From Empedobacter falsenii (lineage in GTDB: Bacteria > Bacteroidota > Bacteroidia > Flavobacteriales > Weeksellaceae), in NCBI RefSeq assembly GCF_013488205.1, contig NZ_CP040908.1:3528501-3592500 (forward strand): a stretch of DNA of 64,000 bases, read 5' to 3'. Position numbers and translations under genes: made by a program. Under the pieces are notes generated by a model, which was not told where the DNA came from, searched no databases, and was given only the letters and a program-made list of their open reading frames with translations. Below, one piece after another: positions 26,379-33,930 of this stretch (positions are counted from its first letter, which is position 1; every line of letters starts with the position of its first letter).

Positions 26379-26477
26379 ATTACTAATTTTTTTTAGTGAA
26401 GAAAATTCATTCTTTCTTCATTGCAAGTTTAGAGCGAAAGCTGAAGAATTGAACGGAGACTAATTTTTTAATTATTT

Positions 26478-27245
26478 CTACTTTGACTCTCCACTCATAG
26501 CCTTTGTTACAGCATCATAATATCTTTTGTTATAGAATGAAGAAAGAGTAGTTTCGTTTAAATTACAATTTGAAAAAACACCTTTAACACATGGAATTTG
26601 GAAGATGTGACAAAAAATTACAATAAATTTTATTTTTTCATCTACTTCAGAGAGCAATTTTTCAACTTCTGAATAGAGTCTATGTTTTAGAATTATATGA
26701 GTTACTTTATCAATTTCTACTTTTGTCATATAGGATTCGATATATTCATCGGTTAATAATTCTTTTAAATTCTGAGTTATTGAAAGTAATGCGAAAAAAT
26801 TAGTAATTCTAACAGCTTCTTGGGATGCTAATTTTGGAGTAAAAACAATTTTTACAAGATCTTCTGTAGAATTAATATCATCATTAAGGATATTTTTGAT
26901 TCGTTTCAATTCTGATTGAACGTCAATAAATTCTTGAAGCATCTTTTTCTCTTCTTCAGTACTAATAGTGTTATACTTTTTTATAAAATTATATTGGTAT
27001 TGAATCCCTAATTGTAAAAACTTACCTTTTAGCTCAACTAAATCATATGATTTAAACAAATCATCAAGCAAAAATTCTGCTTTTTTAGAGATTCTAAATT
27101 CCTTAAAAGGGAATTCTAAATTATGTAAGAAACCTTTACTATAGCTTTTATTAAAACGAACTTTCCTAGATAAATTCTCTCTTTCTAAATCTGTATAACC
27201 TTCTTCAGTAACAATTTGAAAATTATAAACAGTTGGTTTTTCCAT
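26478..27245 (-). CDS. Hypothetical element protein, 255 aa
   Basis: I do not recognise this protein. It is soluble, predicted mainly helical (residues about 60-220), charged, with no signal or membrane segment and a short cysteine pair near the C-terminus (CHIFQIPC, FSNC). It lies between the integrase and the DUF3987 gene on the same strand. Two opposed TTGTA/TACAA clusters fill the region between its start and the integrase stop. A role in element maintenance, or as the protein that reads those clusters, is conceivable but unsupported. Confidence 0.65.
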   Translation of the reverse strand: MEKPTVYNFQIVTEEGYTDLERENLSRKVRFNKSYSKGFLHNLEFPFKEFRISKKAEFLLDDLFKSYDLVELKGKFLQLGIQYQYNFIKKYNTISTEEEKKMLQEFIDVQSELKRIKNILNDDINSTEDLVKIVFTPKLASQEAVRITNFFALLSITQNLKELLTDEYIESYMTKVEIDKVTHIILKHRLYSEVEKLLSEVDEKIKFIVIFCHIFQIPCVKGVFSNCNLNETTLSSFYNKRYYDAVTKAMSGESK

Positions 27246-27257
27246 ATTATGTATTTT

Positions 27258-27279
27258 TTGTAACTTTTGTATTATTGTA
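27258..27279 (+). repeat. TTGTA cluster 4 (three units)
   Basis: TTGTA begins at 27258, 27267 and 27275 (spacing 9, 8), just upstream of the 255-aa gene start at 27245. Confidence 0.55.
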
Positions 27280-27381
27280 AAAATAGTAGTTTAAATATTA
27301 TTATAGAAAGGCTCAAGACTGTTTTACTATATAAAACCTCTTCTTTATCTCCTGAGCCTGTAATCTACCATAGTAGCTTCT

Positions 27382-27403
27382 TACAAAAATTACAAGTTTA
27401 CAA
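27382..27403 (-). repeat. TACAA cluster 5, opposed to cluster 4
   Basis: TACAA begins at 27382, 27391 and 27399 (spacing 9, 8), inverted relative to cluster 4. Between them lies ATCTCCTGAGC (27347-27357), the complement of the 11-mer at 22622-22632. Confidence 0.55.
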
Positions 27404-27442
27404 GTTTCTTAATATCAATAACTTTTGCTGTTGTAGGACACC

Positions 27443-28657
27443 TTATGGTTCAAGTTTCGACCTCAACAAATCTGCTTTCTGCTTATCATTCATCTTAATA
27501 TATGTTTGTAGGGTTTTAGTTTGTTTGTGTCCTGTACCAAGTTTCAACGTATCTAAATCAACTCCTTTTCCATAATTAAGCGTTACAAACGTTCTTCTTG
27601 CTGTATGGCTACTTATCATCTGCCATCTCACTTTTTTATTGTCACCGTTGTACTGCTTATTGAGTGTTTCGCATAGTTTAGCAACATCTTTGATGTACTC
27701 ATTGAACTTGACATTAGAAATCTTCGGAAGTTTGTAACTATACTTTACAAGAATTGTTTTTACAACCTTCAACAATGGAAGAGTTAATTGCTCATTTGTT
27801 TTCTGCTGTCGTATTGCTATATATTCATCATCAATAATGTTTGATTGATTTATCTTGTTGAGGTCTGAAAATCGTTGACCTGTATAACATGCAACTAAAA
27901 ATAAGTCTCTTACTTGTTCCAATCTTTTGTTATTAGATAAGTTTAATCTTTCCATTTCATCTATTTCATTTTCACTCAAAGCAATGTTATCTACTTCAAT
28001 ATCCTTTGTTAAAAATCTACTATTATGCAAAAATGGATTAACCTTGATACCTAAATTCTCAATAAAATATAAAACAGTTCTCAAAAATTTCATTTTACGA
28101 TAAACAGTAGTCGGAGCATACTTCTTAGTCTCGATTAAATACTCTACATATTCATTTCTAAACTTCAAATCAATCATCTCAGTATTATAAATACGCTTCT
28201 TATCCTTCTGAAAATCTTTGAAGTTTTCTTTGGCTTGTTTATACTTTTGAACTGTGGTATGAGCTGTTGTAGATTTTATAGTCTCAATGTAGTCATCAAA
28301 ATAATCTAAAATTGTTTTCTTATCGACTTTCTTAAACATTGGATTATTCTGAAAATATTCTTGTTCAATCAAATTCTTTAACTCTTCCGAATTTGGTTTT
28401 CTTTTGAAAGTATCTGTAAAACTGTTAAACATCTTATAAGCCACTTTTTCAATTTCAACCAATTCTTTGTTTATATGTTGATGATTCTTTTCTGAAATGG
28501 TTTCCTTGACCTTCAACCTGTCTTTATTCCAAAACTTCGGATTAACCTTCTGTTTGGTTGAGATTTTCATCTGTAGACCATCCCAACGCATGACCAAATA
28601 AATAATCGTTTCTGAGCTACTCTTTGGCTCTTTCAATACAAATGTTGTCTTTATCAT
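27443..28657 (-). CDS. Tyrosine site-specific integrase
   Basis: The 404-residue protein has the Bacteroidota integrase layout: an N-terminal arm-binding domain (about 1-90, with WDGLQMKISTKQKVNPKFWN), a SAM-like core-binding domain (about 105-210) and a catalytic domain with R in YTGQRFSDL (about 259), HTARR with the H-x-x-R pair (about 349-352), H in GTGHKQTKTLQ and the nucleophile Y in TYIKMN (about 385). It should catalyse insertion into the tmRNA 3' end. The gene is 54 bp from the right-end direct repeats and about 195 bp from the attachment site, so arm binding may also repress its promoter. Confidence 0.95.
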   Translation of the reverse strand: MIKTTFVLKEPKSSSETIIYLVMRWDGLQMKISTKQKVNPKFWNKDRLKVKETISEKNHQHINKELVEIEKVAYKMFNSFTDTFKRKPNSEELKNLIEQEYFQNNPMFKKVDKKTILDYFDDYIETIKSTTAHTTVQKYKQAKENFKDFQKDKKRIYNTEMIDLKFRNEYVEYLIETKKYAPTTVYRKMKFLRTVLYFIENLGIKVNPFLHNSRFLTKDIEVDNIALSENEIDEMERLNLSNNKRLEQVRDLFLVACYTGQRFSDLNKINQSNIIDDEYIAIRQQKTNEQLTLPLLKVVKTILVKYSYKLPKISNVKFNEYIKDVAKLCETLNKQYNGDNKKVRWQMISSHTARRTFVTLNYGKGVDLDTLKLGTGHKQTKTLQTYIKMNDKQKADLLRSKLEP

Positions 28658-28711
28658 ATATCATTTTTTTTAAAATTCCTTTCTATGAGAGGGATTCAAG
28701 CTGATATACGA

Positions 28712-28747
28712 GGGGATGAATTAGGGGATGAATTAGGGGATGAAATA
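28712..28747 (+). repeat. Putative integrase arm-type sites, right end
   Basis: Three tandem 12-bp units: GGGGATGAATTA twice and GGGGATGAAATA once. They match the two units at 18228-18251 in sequence, period and orientation and lie in the integrase promoter region. Confidence 0.68.
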
Positions 28748-28796
28748 GCGATTTTTCACCGATTTTTATATAATTCCAAAAAGTATGGACACAAAA

Positions 28797-28819
28797 AAAC
28801 CCTCTATTTTAGAGGGTTT
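28797..28819. terminator. Element-supplied terminator for ssrA
   Basis: 10-bp perfect stem AAACCCTCTA / TAGAGGGTTT with loop TTT, and a T-run on the minus strand. It lies 34 bp past the tmRNA 3' end and replaces the terminator now stranded at 18131-18162. Confidence 0.85.
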
Positions 28820-28850
28820 AATAACTTTTAGTGTTTATAAAAGTTGTTTG

Positions 28851-28868
28851 TGTGGAGCTGGCGGGATT
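28851..28868. repeat. Attachment site within tmRNA (attR)
   Basis: 18-bp copy identical to 18162-18179, encoding the 3' strand of the tmRNA T-arm and acceptor stem through CCA. Confidence 0.9.
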
Positions 28869-29247
28869 CGAACCCGCGTCCAAACAAGCAACAAATAAGC
28901 TTTCTACATGCTTAGTTTATTATTAATTTTCGACGAAATCCTGAGAATAAACACTCTGTCATCCGCTTATCATCTAAAATCTCGAAACCTATCCGATGCA
29001 CTAAGGTTTCTATTCTTACTTTCCCGTGTCCCTGTATCAAACGCCGTAAGTCAAGGCTTTTGAGGGACATTCAGCTTCTATACCTAGTATAGACGTGGCG
29101 TATTCTTACTAAAATTCAGAATTATGCAGCTAAAGCGTACTCTTCGTTGCCAGTTAAAAAGTTGAAGTGCCTGATTAAAGTGAGTACACAACCTATCACT
29201 GCATGCTTACTTACCCATTGGCCTTGCTGTCAAAACCAGTCAGCCCC
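28853..29247 (-). ncRNA. ssrA: Transfer-messenger RNA
   Basis: tmRNA rescues stalled ribosomes and tags the nascent peptide. On the minus strand the gene starts GGGGCTGACTGGTTTTGACA at 29247 and ends with a T-arm GGTTCGAATCCC-like segment and AGCTCCA at 28853. The 5' GGGGCTG pairs with 3' CAGCTCC as the acceptor stem. The internal tag frame at 29151-29122 reads GNEEYALAA then TAA, ending in the canonical ALAA degron. The 395-nt length is normal for this group. A TACATTTG box at 29289-29282 is a candidate -7 element. The integrative element used its 3' end as target, leaving the gene intact. Confidence 0.96.
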
Positions 29248-29388
29248 ATAAATAAATTGTCAATAAATAATTGACGGATGCCAAATGTACAAATTTTATA
29301 CCAAATAGAATTAACTTTTTCTAAACATAATTATTGAACAAATTTGAATAAATTAGAAAAAATTTAATTCACAAAAAATTTTAATAAA

Positions 29389-30894
29389 ATGGGAAACTTA
29401 GTTAATGTACCTACATTCAAAGATCATTATGACAATTACATCAATGGTCAATTTACGCCACCTACAAATGGAAAATACTTTGATGTTGTAACGCCACTTA
29501 CTGGAAAAGTTTTTACAAAAGCTGCGCATTCTTCAGAAGAAGACTTAGTAAAGGCGGTAGATGCTGCTCACGAAGCTTTCAAAAGTTGGAGTCAAACTTC
29601 GCCAACGCAACGAAGCATTATTTTGAATAAAATTGCAGATCGAATCGAAGAAAATCTACAAAATGTTGCGGCTGTAGAAACTTACGATAATGGAAAACCA
29701 GTTCGTGAAACGTTGAATGCTGATATTCCTTTGGCAATCGATCATTTCAGATATTTTGCTTCGGTAATTCGTGCTGAGGAAGGTTCTATCAACGAATTAG
29801 ATAAAGATACAGTTTCAATTATTATCCACGAGCCAATTGGTGTTGTTGCGCAAATTATTCCTTGGAACTTCCCAATTTTGATGGCGGTTTGGAAATTAGC
29901 TCCTGCTTTGGCTGCTGGAAACTGTGTGGTTTTAAAACCTGCTGAATCTACTCCTATCTCGATTTTATATTTATTCGAATTAATTGGAGATTTATTACCT
30001 CCAGGAGTTGTTAACATTGTAAATGGTTTCGGTGGAGAATTAGGTCGCGCATTGGTGACAAATCCTAAAGTATCGAAAGCTGCATTTACAGGATCTACAG
30101 CTACAGGGCGTTTCGTGATGCAATATGCAACAGAAAATATTATTCCAGTTACGTTAGAATTAGGTGGAAAATCGCCAAATGTATTCTTCGAATCTGTAAT
30201 GGATCATGATGATGATTTCTTAGACAAAGCAATTGAAGGTGCAGTATTATTTGCACTTAATCAAGGTGAAATTTGTACATGTCCTTCTCGATTATTGATT
30301 CAAGAATCTATTTATGATAAGTTTATTGCACGAGTTGTAGAGCGTGTAAATATGATTAAAGCAGGAAATCCTCTTGATCCTGAAACAATGATTGGTGCGC
30401 AAGCTTCTCAAATTCAATATGACAAAATTTTAAGTTATATTAAATTAGGAAAAGAAGAAGGTGCAGAAGTTTTAACTGGTGGAGATGCTAATCATTTACA
30501 AGGAGATATCGAAAATGGTTATTACATCAAACCAACATTATTTAAAGGAAATAACAAGATGCGTATTTTCCAAGAAGAGATTTTTGGACCTGTATTAGCT
30601 GTAACAACTTTCAAAGATGAAGCAGAAGCGATTGAACTTGCTAATGATACAATTTATGGTTTAGGAGCTGGAGTTTGGACGCGTGATGCACATCAATTGT
30701 ATCAAGTTCCACGCGCTATTCAGGCTGGTCGTGTTTGGGTTAATCAATATCATAGTTATCCTGCTGGAGCGCCTTTCGGAGGTTATAAACAATCTGGAAT
30801 CGGACGTGAGAACCACAAAATGATGTTAGACCATTATCGTCAAACTAAAAATATGTTAGTTTCTTATAGCAAAAAGAAATTAGGTTTCTTCTAA
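29389..30894 (+). CDS. NAD-dependent aldehyde dehydrogenase (AcoD/ExaC-like)
   Basis: Oxidises aldehydes, probably acetaldehyde, to acids in the cytoplasm. The 501 residues show [20 protein letters not shown], the cofactor Lys in VVLKPAE, GSTATGR, the general base in [10 protein letters not shown] (about 257-265) and the catalytic Cys in NQGEICTC (about 296). The C-terminal half includes [10 protein letters not shown] and [25 protein letters not shown]779 gene follows 28 bp downstream, the companion usually found with this dehydrogenase type. The pair ends at the hairpin 31298-31326. Confidence 0.93.
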   Translation: MGNLVNVPTFKDHYDNYINGQFTPPTNGKYFDVVTPLTGKVFTKAAHSSEEDLVKAVDAAHEAFKSWSQTSPTQRSIILNKIADRIEENLQNVAAVETYDNGKPVRETLNADIPLAIDHFRYFASVIRAEEGSINELDKDTVSIIIHEPIGVVAQIIPWNFPILMAVWKLAPALAAGNCVVLKPAESTPISILYLFELIGDLLPPGVVNIVNGFGGELGRALVTNPKVSKAAFTGSTATGRFVMQYATENIIPVTLELGGKSPNVFFESVMDHDDDFLDKAIEGAVLFALNQGEICTCPSRLLIQESIYDKFIARVVERVNMIKAGNPLDPETMIGAQASQIQYDKILSYIKLGKEEGAEVLTGGDANHLQGDIENGYYIKPTLFKGNNKMRIFQEEIFGPVLAVTTFKDEAEAIELANDTIYGLGAGVWTRDAHQLYQVPRAIQAGRVWVNQYHSYPAGAPFGGYKQSGIGRENHKMMLDHYRQTKNMLVSYSKKKLGFF

Positions 30895-30922
30895 ATCAAT
30901 AATTAATTAAAAATCTCAAAAA

Positions 30923-31294
30923 ATGAAACGTGTTGATGCAACAGAAAAAGCAATTAATTTATTGAATGAATTAAAAGCAAAACATGGCGATTTAATGCTT
31001 TATCAAGCGGGAGGTTGCTGTGAAGGAACGCAACCACAATGTTTCAGAAAAGGAGAATTTTACCTTCGATACAAAGATGTTTGCATTGGAGAAATTGATG
31101 GAGTTGAATTTTGGATTGACAAAGATCTGTTCGAATATTGGAAACATGCACATTTCGAATTAGATGTAATTGATGCGATTGGCGCAGGAGGTTTTTCGTT
31201 AGAAGTTCCGCTTGGCAAAACATTTAAAGTCAATTATCGAATATTCTCTCAAGAAGAACTTAATCAATTAGACGAAGTTAAAATCAATTTATAA
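30923..31294 (+). CDS. DUF779 family protein
   Basis: The 123-residue protein has the conserved YQAGGCCEGTQPQCF cysteine-rich segment (about residues 28-42) and a VIDAIGAGGFSLEVPLG C-terminal motif of DUF779. The family nearly always follows an acetaldehyde-type aldehyde dehydrogenase, as here, and may help that enzyme, but no biochemical role is established to my knowledge. The Cys cluster suggests metal binding or redox sensing. Confidence 0.88.
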   Translation: MKRVDATEKAINLLNELKAKHGDLMLYQAGGCCEGTQPQCFRKGEFYLRYKDVCIGEIDGVEFWIDKDLFEYWKHAHFELDVIDAIGAGGFSLEVPLGKTFKVNYRIFSQEELNQLDEVKINL

Positions 31295-31297
31295 CAG

Positions 31298-31326
31298 AAA
31301 AGCCATTTGCAATGCAAATGGCTTTT
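31298..31326. terminator. Bidirectional terminator between DUF779 and gltX
   Basis: 14-bp perfect inverted repeat AAAAGCCATTTGCA / TGCAAATGGCTTTT around a single A, followed by T-run, between convergent genes. Confidence 0.87.
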
Positions 31327-31347
31327 TTATTTATGATAGAAATAATT

Positions 31348-32856
31348 TTATCCTAAAACTTCAATCGCTTTGTTGATACGTGCAATCGTTTCCTCTTTTC
31401 CTAAAATTGCCATAATCACAGGAACATCTGGTCCTTGTAACGCACCAACTAAACTAAGACGTAAAGGCATTCCGATTTTTCCAAATCCAATTTCTTGAGC
31501 TGTAACAAATTCTGCCATTGCATCGTGTAAAATTTCTGAAGTAAATTCTGATGAATTTAAAACTTCAACAAATTTTCCTAAAATCTCTTTCGAATCATCT
31601 TTCCATGCTTTTTTAGCTGCTTTTTCGTCGTAAGTAGAAGGAGCTATATAAAAGAATTGACCTTGCTCGAAAATATCTTTTACAAAGTTTGCTCTTTCTT
31701 TTAACAATTCAACCACTTTTGCATCTAAAACTGGATTCGGTTCGATTCCGTTTTCTTTTAAAACTTCTTCGAAAGATGGCAATAATTCTTCAACAGATTT
31801 TTGTTGTAAATATTGGTGATTAAACCAAGTTGCTTTTTCTGGAGAAAAACGTGCACCTGATTTCGAAACTTTTTCTAATGAAAATAATTGAATCAATTCT
31901 TCCATTGTAAAAATCTCTTGATCAGTTCCAGAATTCCACCCCAATAAAGCTAACATATTCAACACTGCATCTGGAAAATAACCTTCTTGTTTGTATCCTT
32001 TTGCAATTCCTTCTTCTGTTTTCCATTCCATTGGGAAAACTGGAAATCCGTGTTTGTCTCCATCACGTTTGCTTAATTTTCCTTTTCCTTCTGGTTTCAA
32101 GATTAATGGTAAATGTGCGAAACGAGGCGCTTCCCAACCAAATGCATCATACAATAATTCGTGTAAAGCCATTGATGGTAACCATTCTTCTCCACGAATT
32201 ACGTGAGAAATTCCCATCAAATGATCGTCCACAATATTAGCTAAGTGATACGTTGGCATTCCATCAGATTTAAACAAAACTTTATCATCTAAAGTTGCTG
32301 CATCAATCGTGATTTTTCCACGAATCATATCATCCAATAAAACTGTACGCGAATCATCAATTTTGAAACGAATCACATAAGGTGTTCCATTCTCAATTAA
32401 AGCTTTTGTTTCATCTTCCGTCAACGATAAAGAGTTTTTCAAATTTCCTCTTGTCGACCAGTTATAAATAAATGTTTCTTTATTTTCTTCTGCTTTTGCA
32501 CGTGCAGCGTCTAATTCTTCTGCCGTATCAAACGCATAATATGCATTTCCTGAAGCTAATAATTCGTCTACATATTGTTTGTAGATTTCTTTACGCTCTG
32601 ATTGACGGTAAGAACCTAAGTCTCCACCAAAACCAACACCTTCATCAGGAGTTAAGCCTAACCATTTCAACGAATCGATAATATATTGTTCAGCACCTTC
32701 CACATAACGTGTTTGGTCTGTATCCTCTATTCTTAATAAGAATTTTCCGTTATTATGTTTTGCGAAAAGATAATTGTATAACGCAGTACGGACTCCTCCG
32801 ATGTGTAACGCACCTGTTGGACTTGGCGCAAATCTTACACGAACTTCTTTTGCCAT
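31348..32856 (-). CDS. gltX: Glutamyl-tRNA synthetase
   Basis: Charges tRNA-Glu. The 502 residues have the class I HIGH element in RFAPSPTGALHIGGVRTALY (about 7-26) and the KMSKS element as KGKLSKRDGDKHGF (about 255-268). The alpha-helical anticodon-binding half runs from about 330 to 502. It is monocistronic, convergent with the aldehyde dehydrogenase pair. Confidence 0.97.
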   Translation of the reverse strand: MAKEVRVRFAPSPTGALHIGGVRTALYNYLFAKHNNGKFLLRIEDTDQTRYVEGAEQYIIDSLKWLGLTPDEGVGFGGDLGSYRQSERKEIYKQYVDELLASGNAYYAFDTAEELDAARAKAEENKETFIYNWSTRGNLKNSLSLTEDETKALIENGTPYVIRFKIDDSRTVLLDDMIRGKITIDAATLDDKVLFKSDGMPTYHLANIVDDHLMGISHVIRGEEWLPSMALHELLYDAFGWEAPRFAHLPLILKPEGKGKLSKRDGDKHGFPVFPMEWKTEEGIAKGYKQEGYFPDAVLNMLALLGWNSGTDQEIFTMEELIQLFSLEKVSKSGARFSPEKATWFNHQYLQQKSVEELLPSFEEVLKENGIEPNPVLDAKVVELLKERANFVKDIFEQGQFFYIAPSTYDEKAAKKAWKDDSKEILGKFVEVLNSSEFTSEILHDAMAEFVTAQEIGFGKIGMPLRLSLVGALQGPDVPVIMAILGKEETIARINKAIEVLG

Positions 32857-32974
32857 TGTATCAAAATTTTTGCAAATTTAAGTCGTTCAATTCTATAATA
32901 GATATTTATTTTAAATAATATTCTATTTTTTATCTTCGTGAAAGCAAAATTCAACAAAATAAAACCACATAAAA

Positions 32975-33844
32975 ATGAAATTATATTCAATAGAAACAGG
33001 AAATTTTAAATTAGATGGCGGCGCAATGTTCGGTATTGTACCAAAATCGATTTGGAATAAAACCAATCCTGCTGATGATAGAAATTTAATCGATCTTGCA
33101 ATGAGATGTCTATTAATCGAAGATGGCGAACGATTAATATTAATTGATACCGGAATCGGAACTAAACAAGATGCAAAATTCTTTGGGTTTTATTATTTGT
33201 GGGGCGATGCTACTTTGGATAATTCTCTAGCCAAACATGGATTTCATCGCGATGATATTACAGATGTTTTCTTGACGCATTTACATTTTGATCATTGTGG
33301 TGGCGCAATTCAATACAACAAAGAGAAAGATTATTTAGAAGCTTCATTCAAAAACGCAAAATTTTGGTCGAATGCGAATCATTGGGATTGGGCAGTAAAT
33401 CCAAATCCACGTGAAAAAGCGTCTTTCCTGAAAGAAAATATTTTACCTCTACAAGAAAGTGGACAACTTAATTTGATTGATTTGCCTCAAAATGGATCTA
33501 TTTTAGAAAATTCTCCACTTGGTTTTGATATTTTATTTGTGGATGGACATACCGAAAAGCAAATGTTACCAATCATTACATATAAAAGCAAAAAAATAGT
33601 TTATATCGCAGATTTAATCCCAACTGTAGGGCATATTCCATTAATTTATGTAATTGGGTTTGATACACGACCTTTAATAACAGTTGAAGAAAAAGGAACG
33701 TTTTTACAAAAAGCAGTCGAAAATGAATATATTTTGTTTTTTGAACATGACCATGTCAACGAATTAGCTACGTTAAAATTAACAGAAAAAGGGGTTAGAT
33801 TAGATAAAACCTATTCATTTTCAGAAGTTTTTGATTCAATTTAA
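32975..33844 (+). CDS. Metallo-beta-lactamase-fold hydrolase
   Basis: The 289-residue cytoplasmic protein has the di-zinc motif THLHFDHCGG (about residues 101-110), later ligands in the VDGHTEKQ and YIADLIP segments, and a final histidine in FFEHDHVN. The DGGAMFGIVPKSIWNKTNPADDRN opening is typical of quorum-quenching-lactonase-like and related MBL hydrolases, but the substrate cannot be assigned. It is a single gene on the + strand with a short promoter region shared divergently with gltX. Confidence 0.85.
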   Translation: MKLYSIETGNFKLDGGAMFGIVPKSIWNKTNPADDRNLIDLAMRCLLIEDGERLILIDTGIGTKQDAKFFGFYYLWGDATLDNSLAKHGFHRDDITDVFLTHLHFDHCGGAIQYNKEKDYLEASFKNAKFWSNANHWDWAVNPNPREKASFLKENILPLQESGQLNLIDLPQNGSILENSPLGFDILFVDGHTEKQMLPIITYKSKKIVYIADLIPTVGHIPLIYVIGFDTRPLITVEEKGTFLQKAVENEYILFFEHDHVNELATLKLTEKGVRLDKTYSFSEVFDSI

Positions 33845-33894
33845 AATCAATTTCATAACCGAAATGATTTCACAAATTCAGAAAAATATTTTCA

Positions 33895-33902
33895 TACCTT
33901 TG
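33895..33902 (+). promoter_or_regulatory. Likely promoter -7 box of the ricT-gldH-PBP operon
   Basis: TACCTTTG matches TAnnTTTG exactly, 29 bp before the ATG at 33931. Confidence 0.5.
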
Positions 33903-33930
33903 TGTTGTCATTTAAAAAAATTATAGAAGC

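Larger units (their letters stand above)
18162..28868. mobile_element. Integrative element of about 10.7 kb inserted at the 3' end of ssrA
   Basis: An 18-bp perfect direct repeat (TGTGGAGCTGGCGGGATT) occurs at 18162-18179 and again at 28851-28868, where it is the 3' end of the intact tmRNA gene. Between the copies lie a tyrosine integrase next to the tmRNA end, matching 12-bp-period repeats near both ends, a RadC-like protein, a DUF3987 protein, several cargo genes resembling phage defence, and intergenic TTGTA clusters. No relaxase, coupling protein, capsid or portal gene is visible, so it is either a non-conjugative island, a mobilisable element using an unseen relaxase in trans, or a satellite. 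Cargo genes look more A/T-rich by eye than flanking housekeeping genes. Confidence 0.9.

Noticed and set aside
18162..28868. Prophage
   Set aside because: No terminase, portal, capsid, tail or lysis gene is recognisable. An integrase and DUF3987 protein alone do not indicate a phage.
28853..28925. A tRNA gene at the element's right end
   Set aside because: The T-arm and acceptor end look tRNA-like, but the 5' partner is at 29247 and a GNEEYALAA tag frame lies between, so it is tmRNA.
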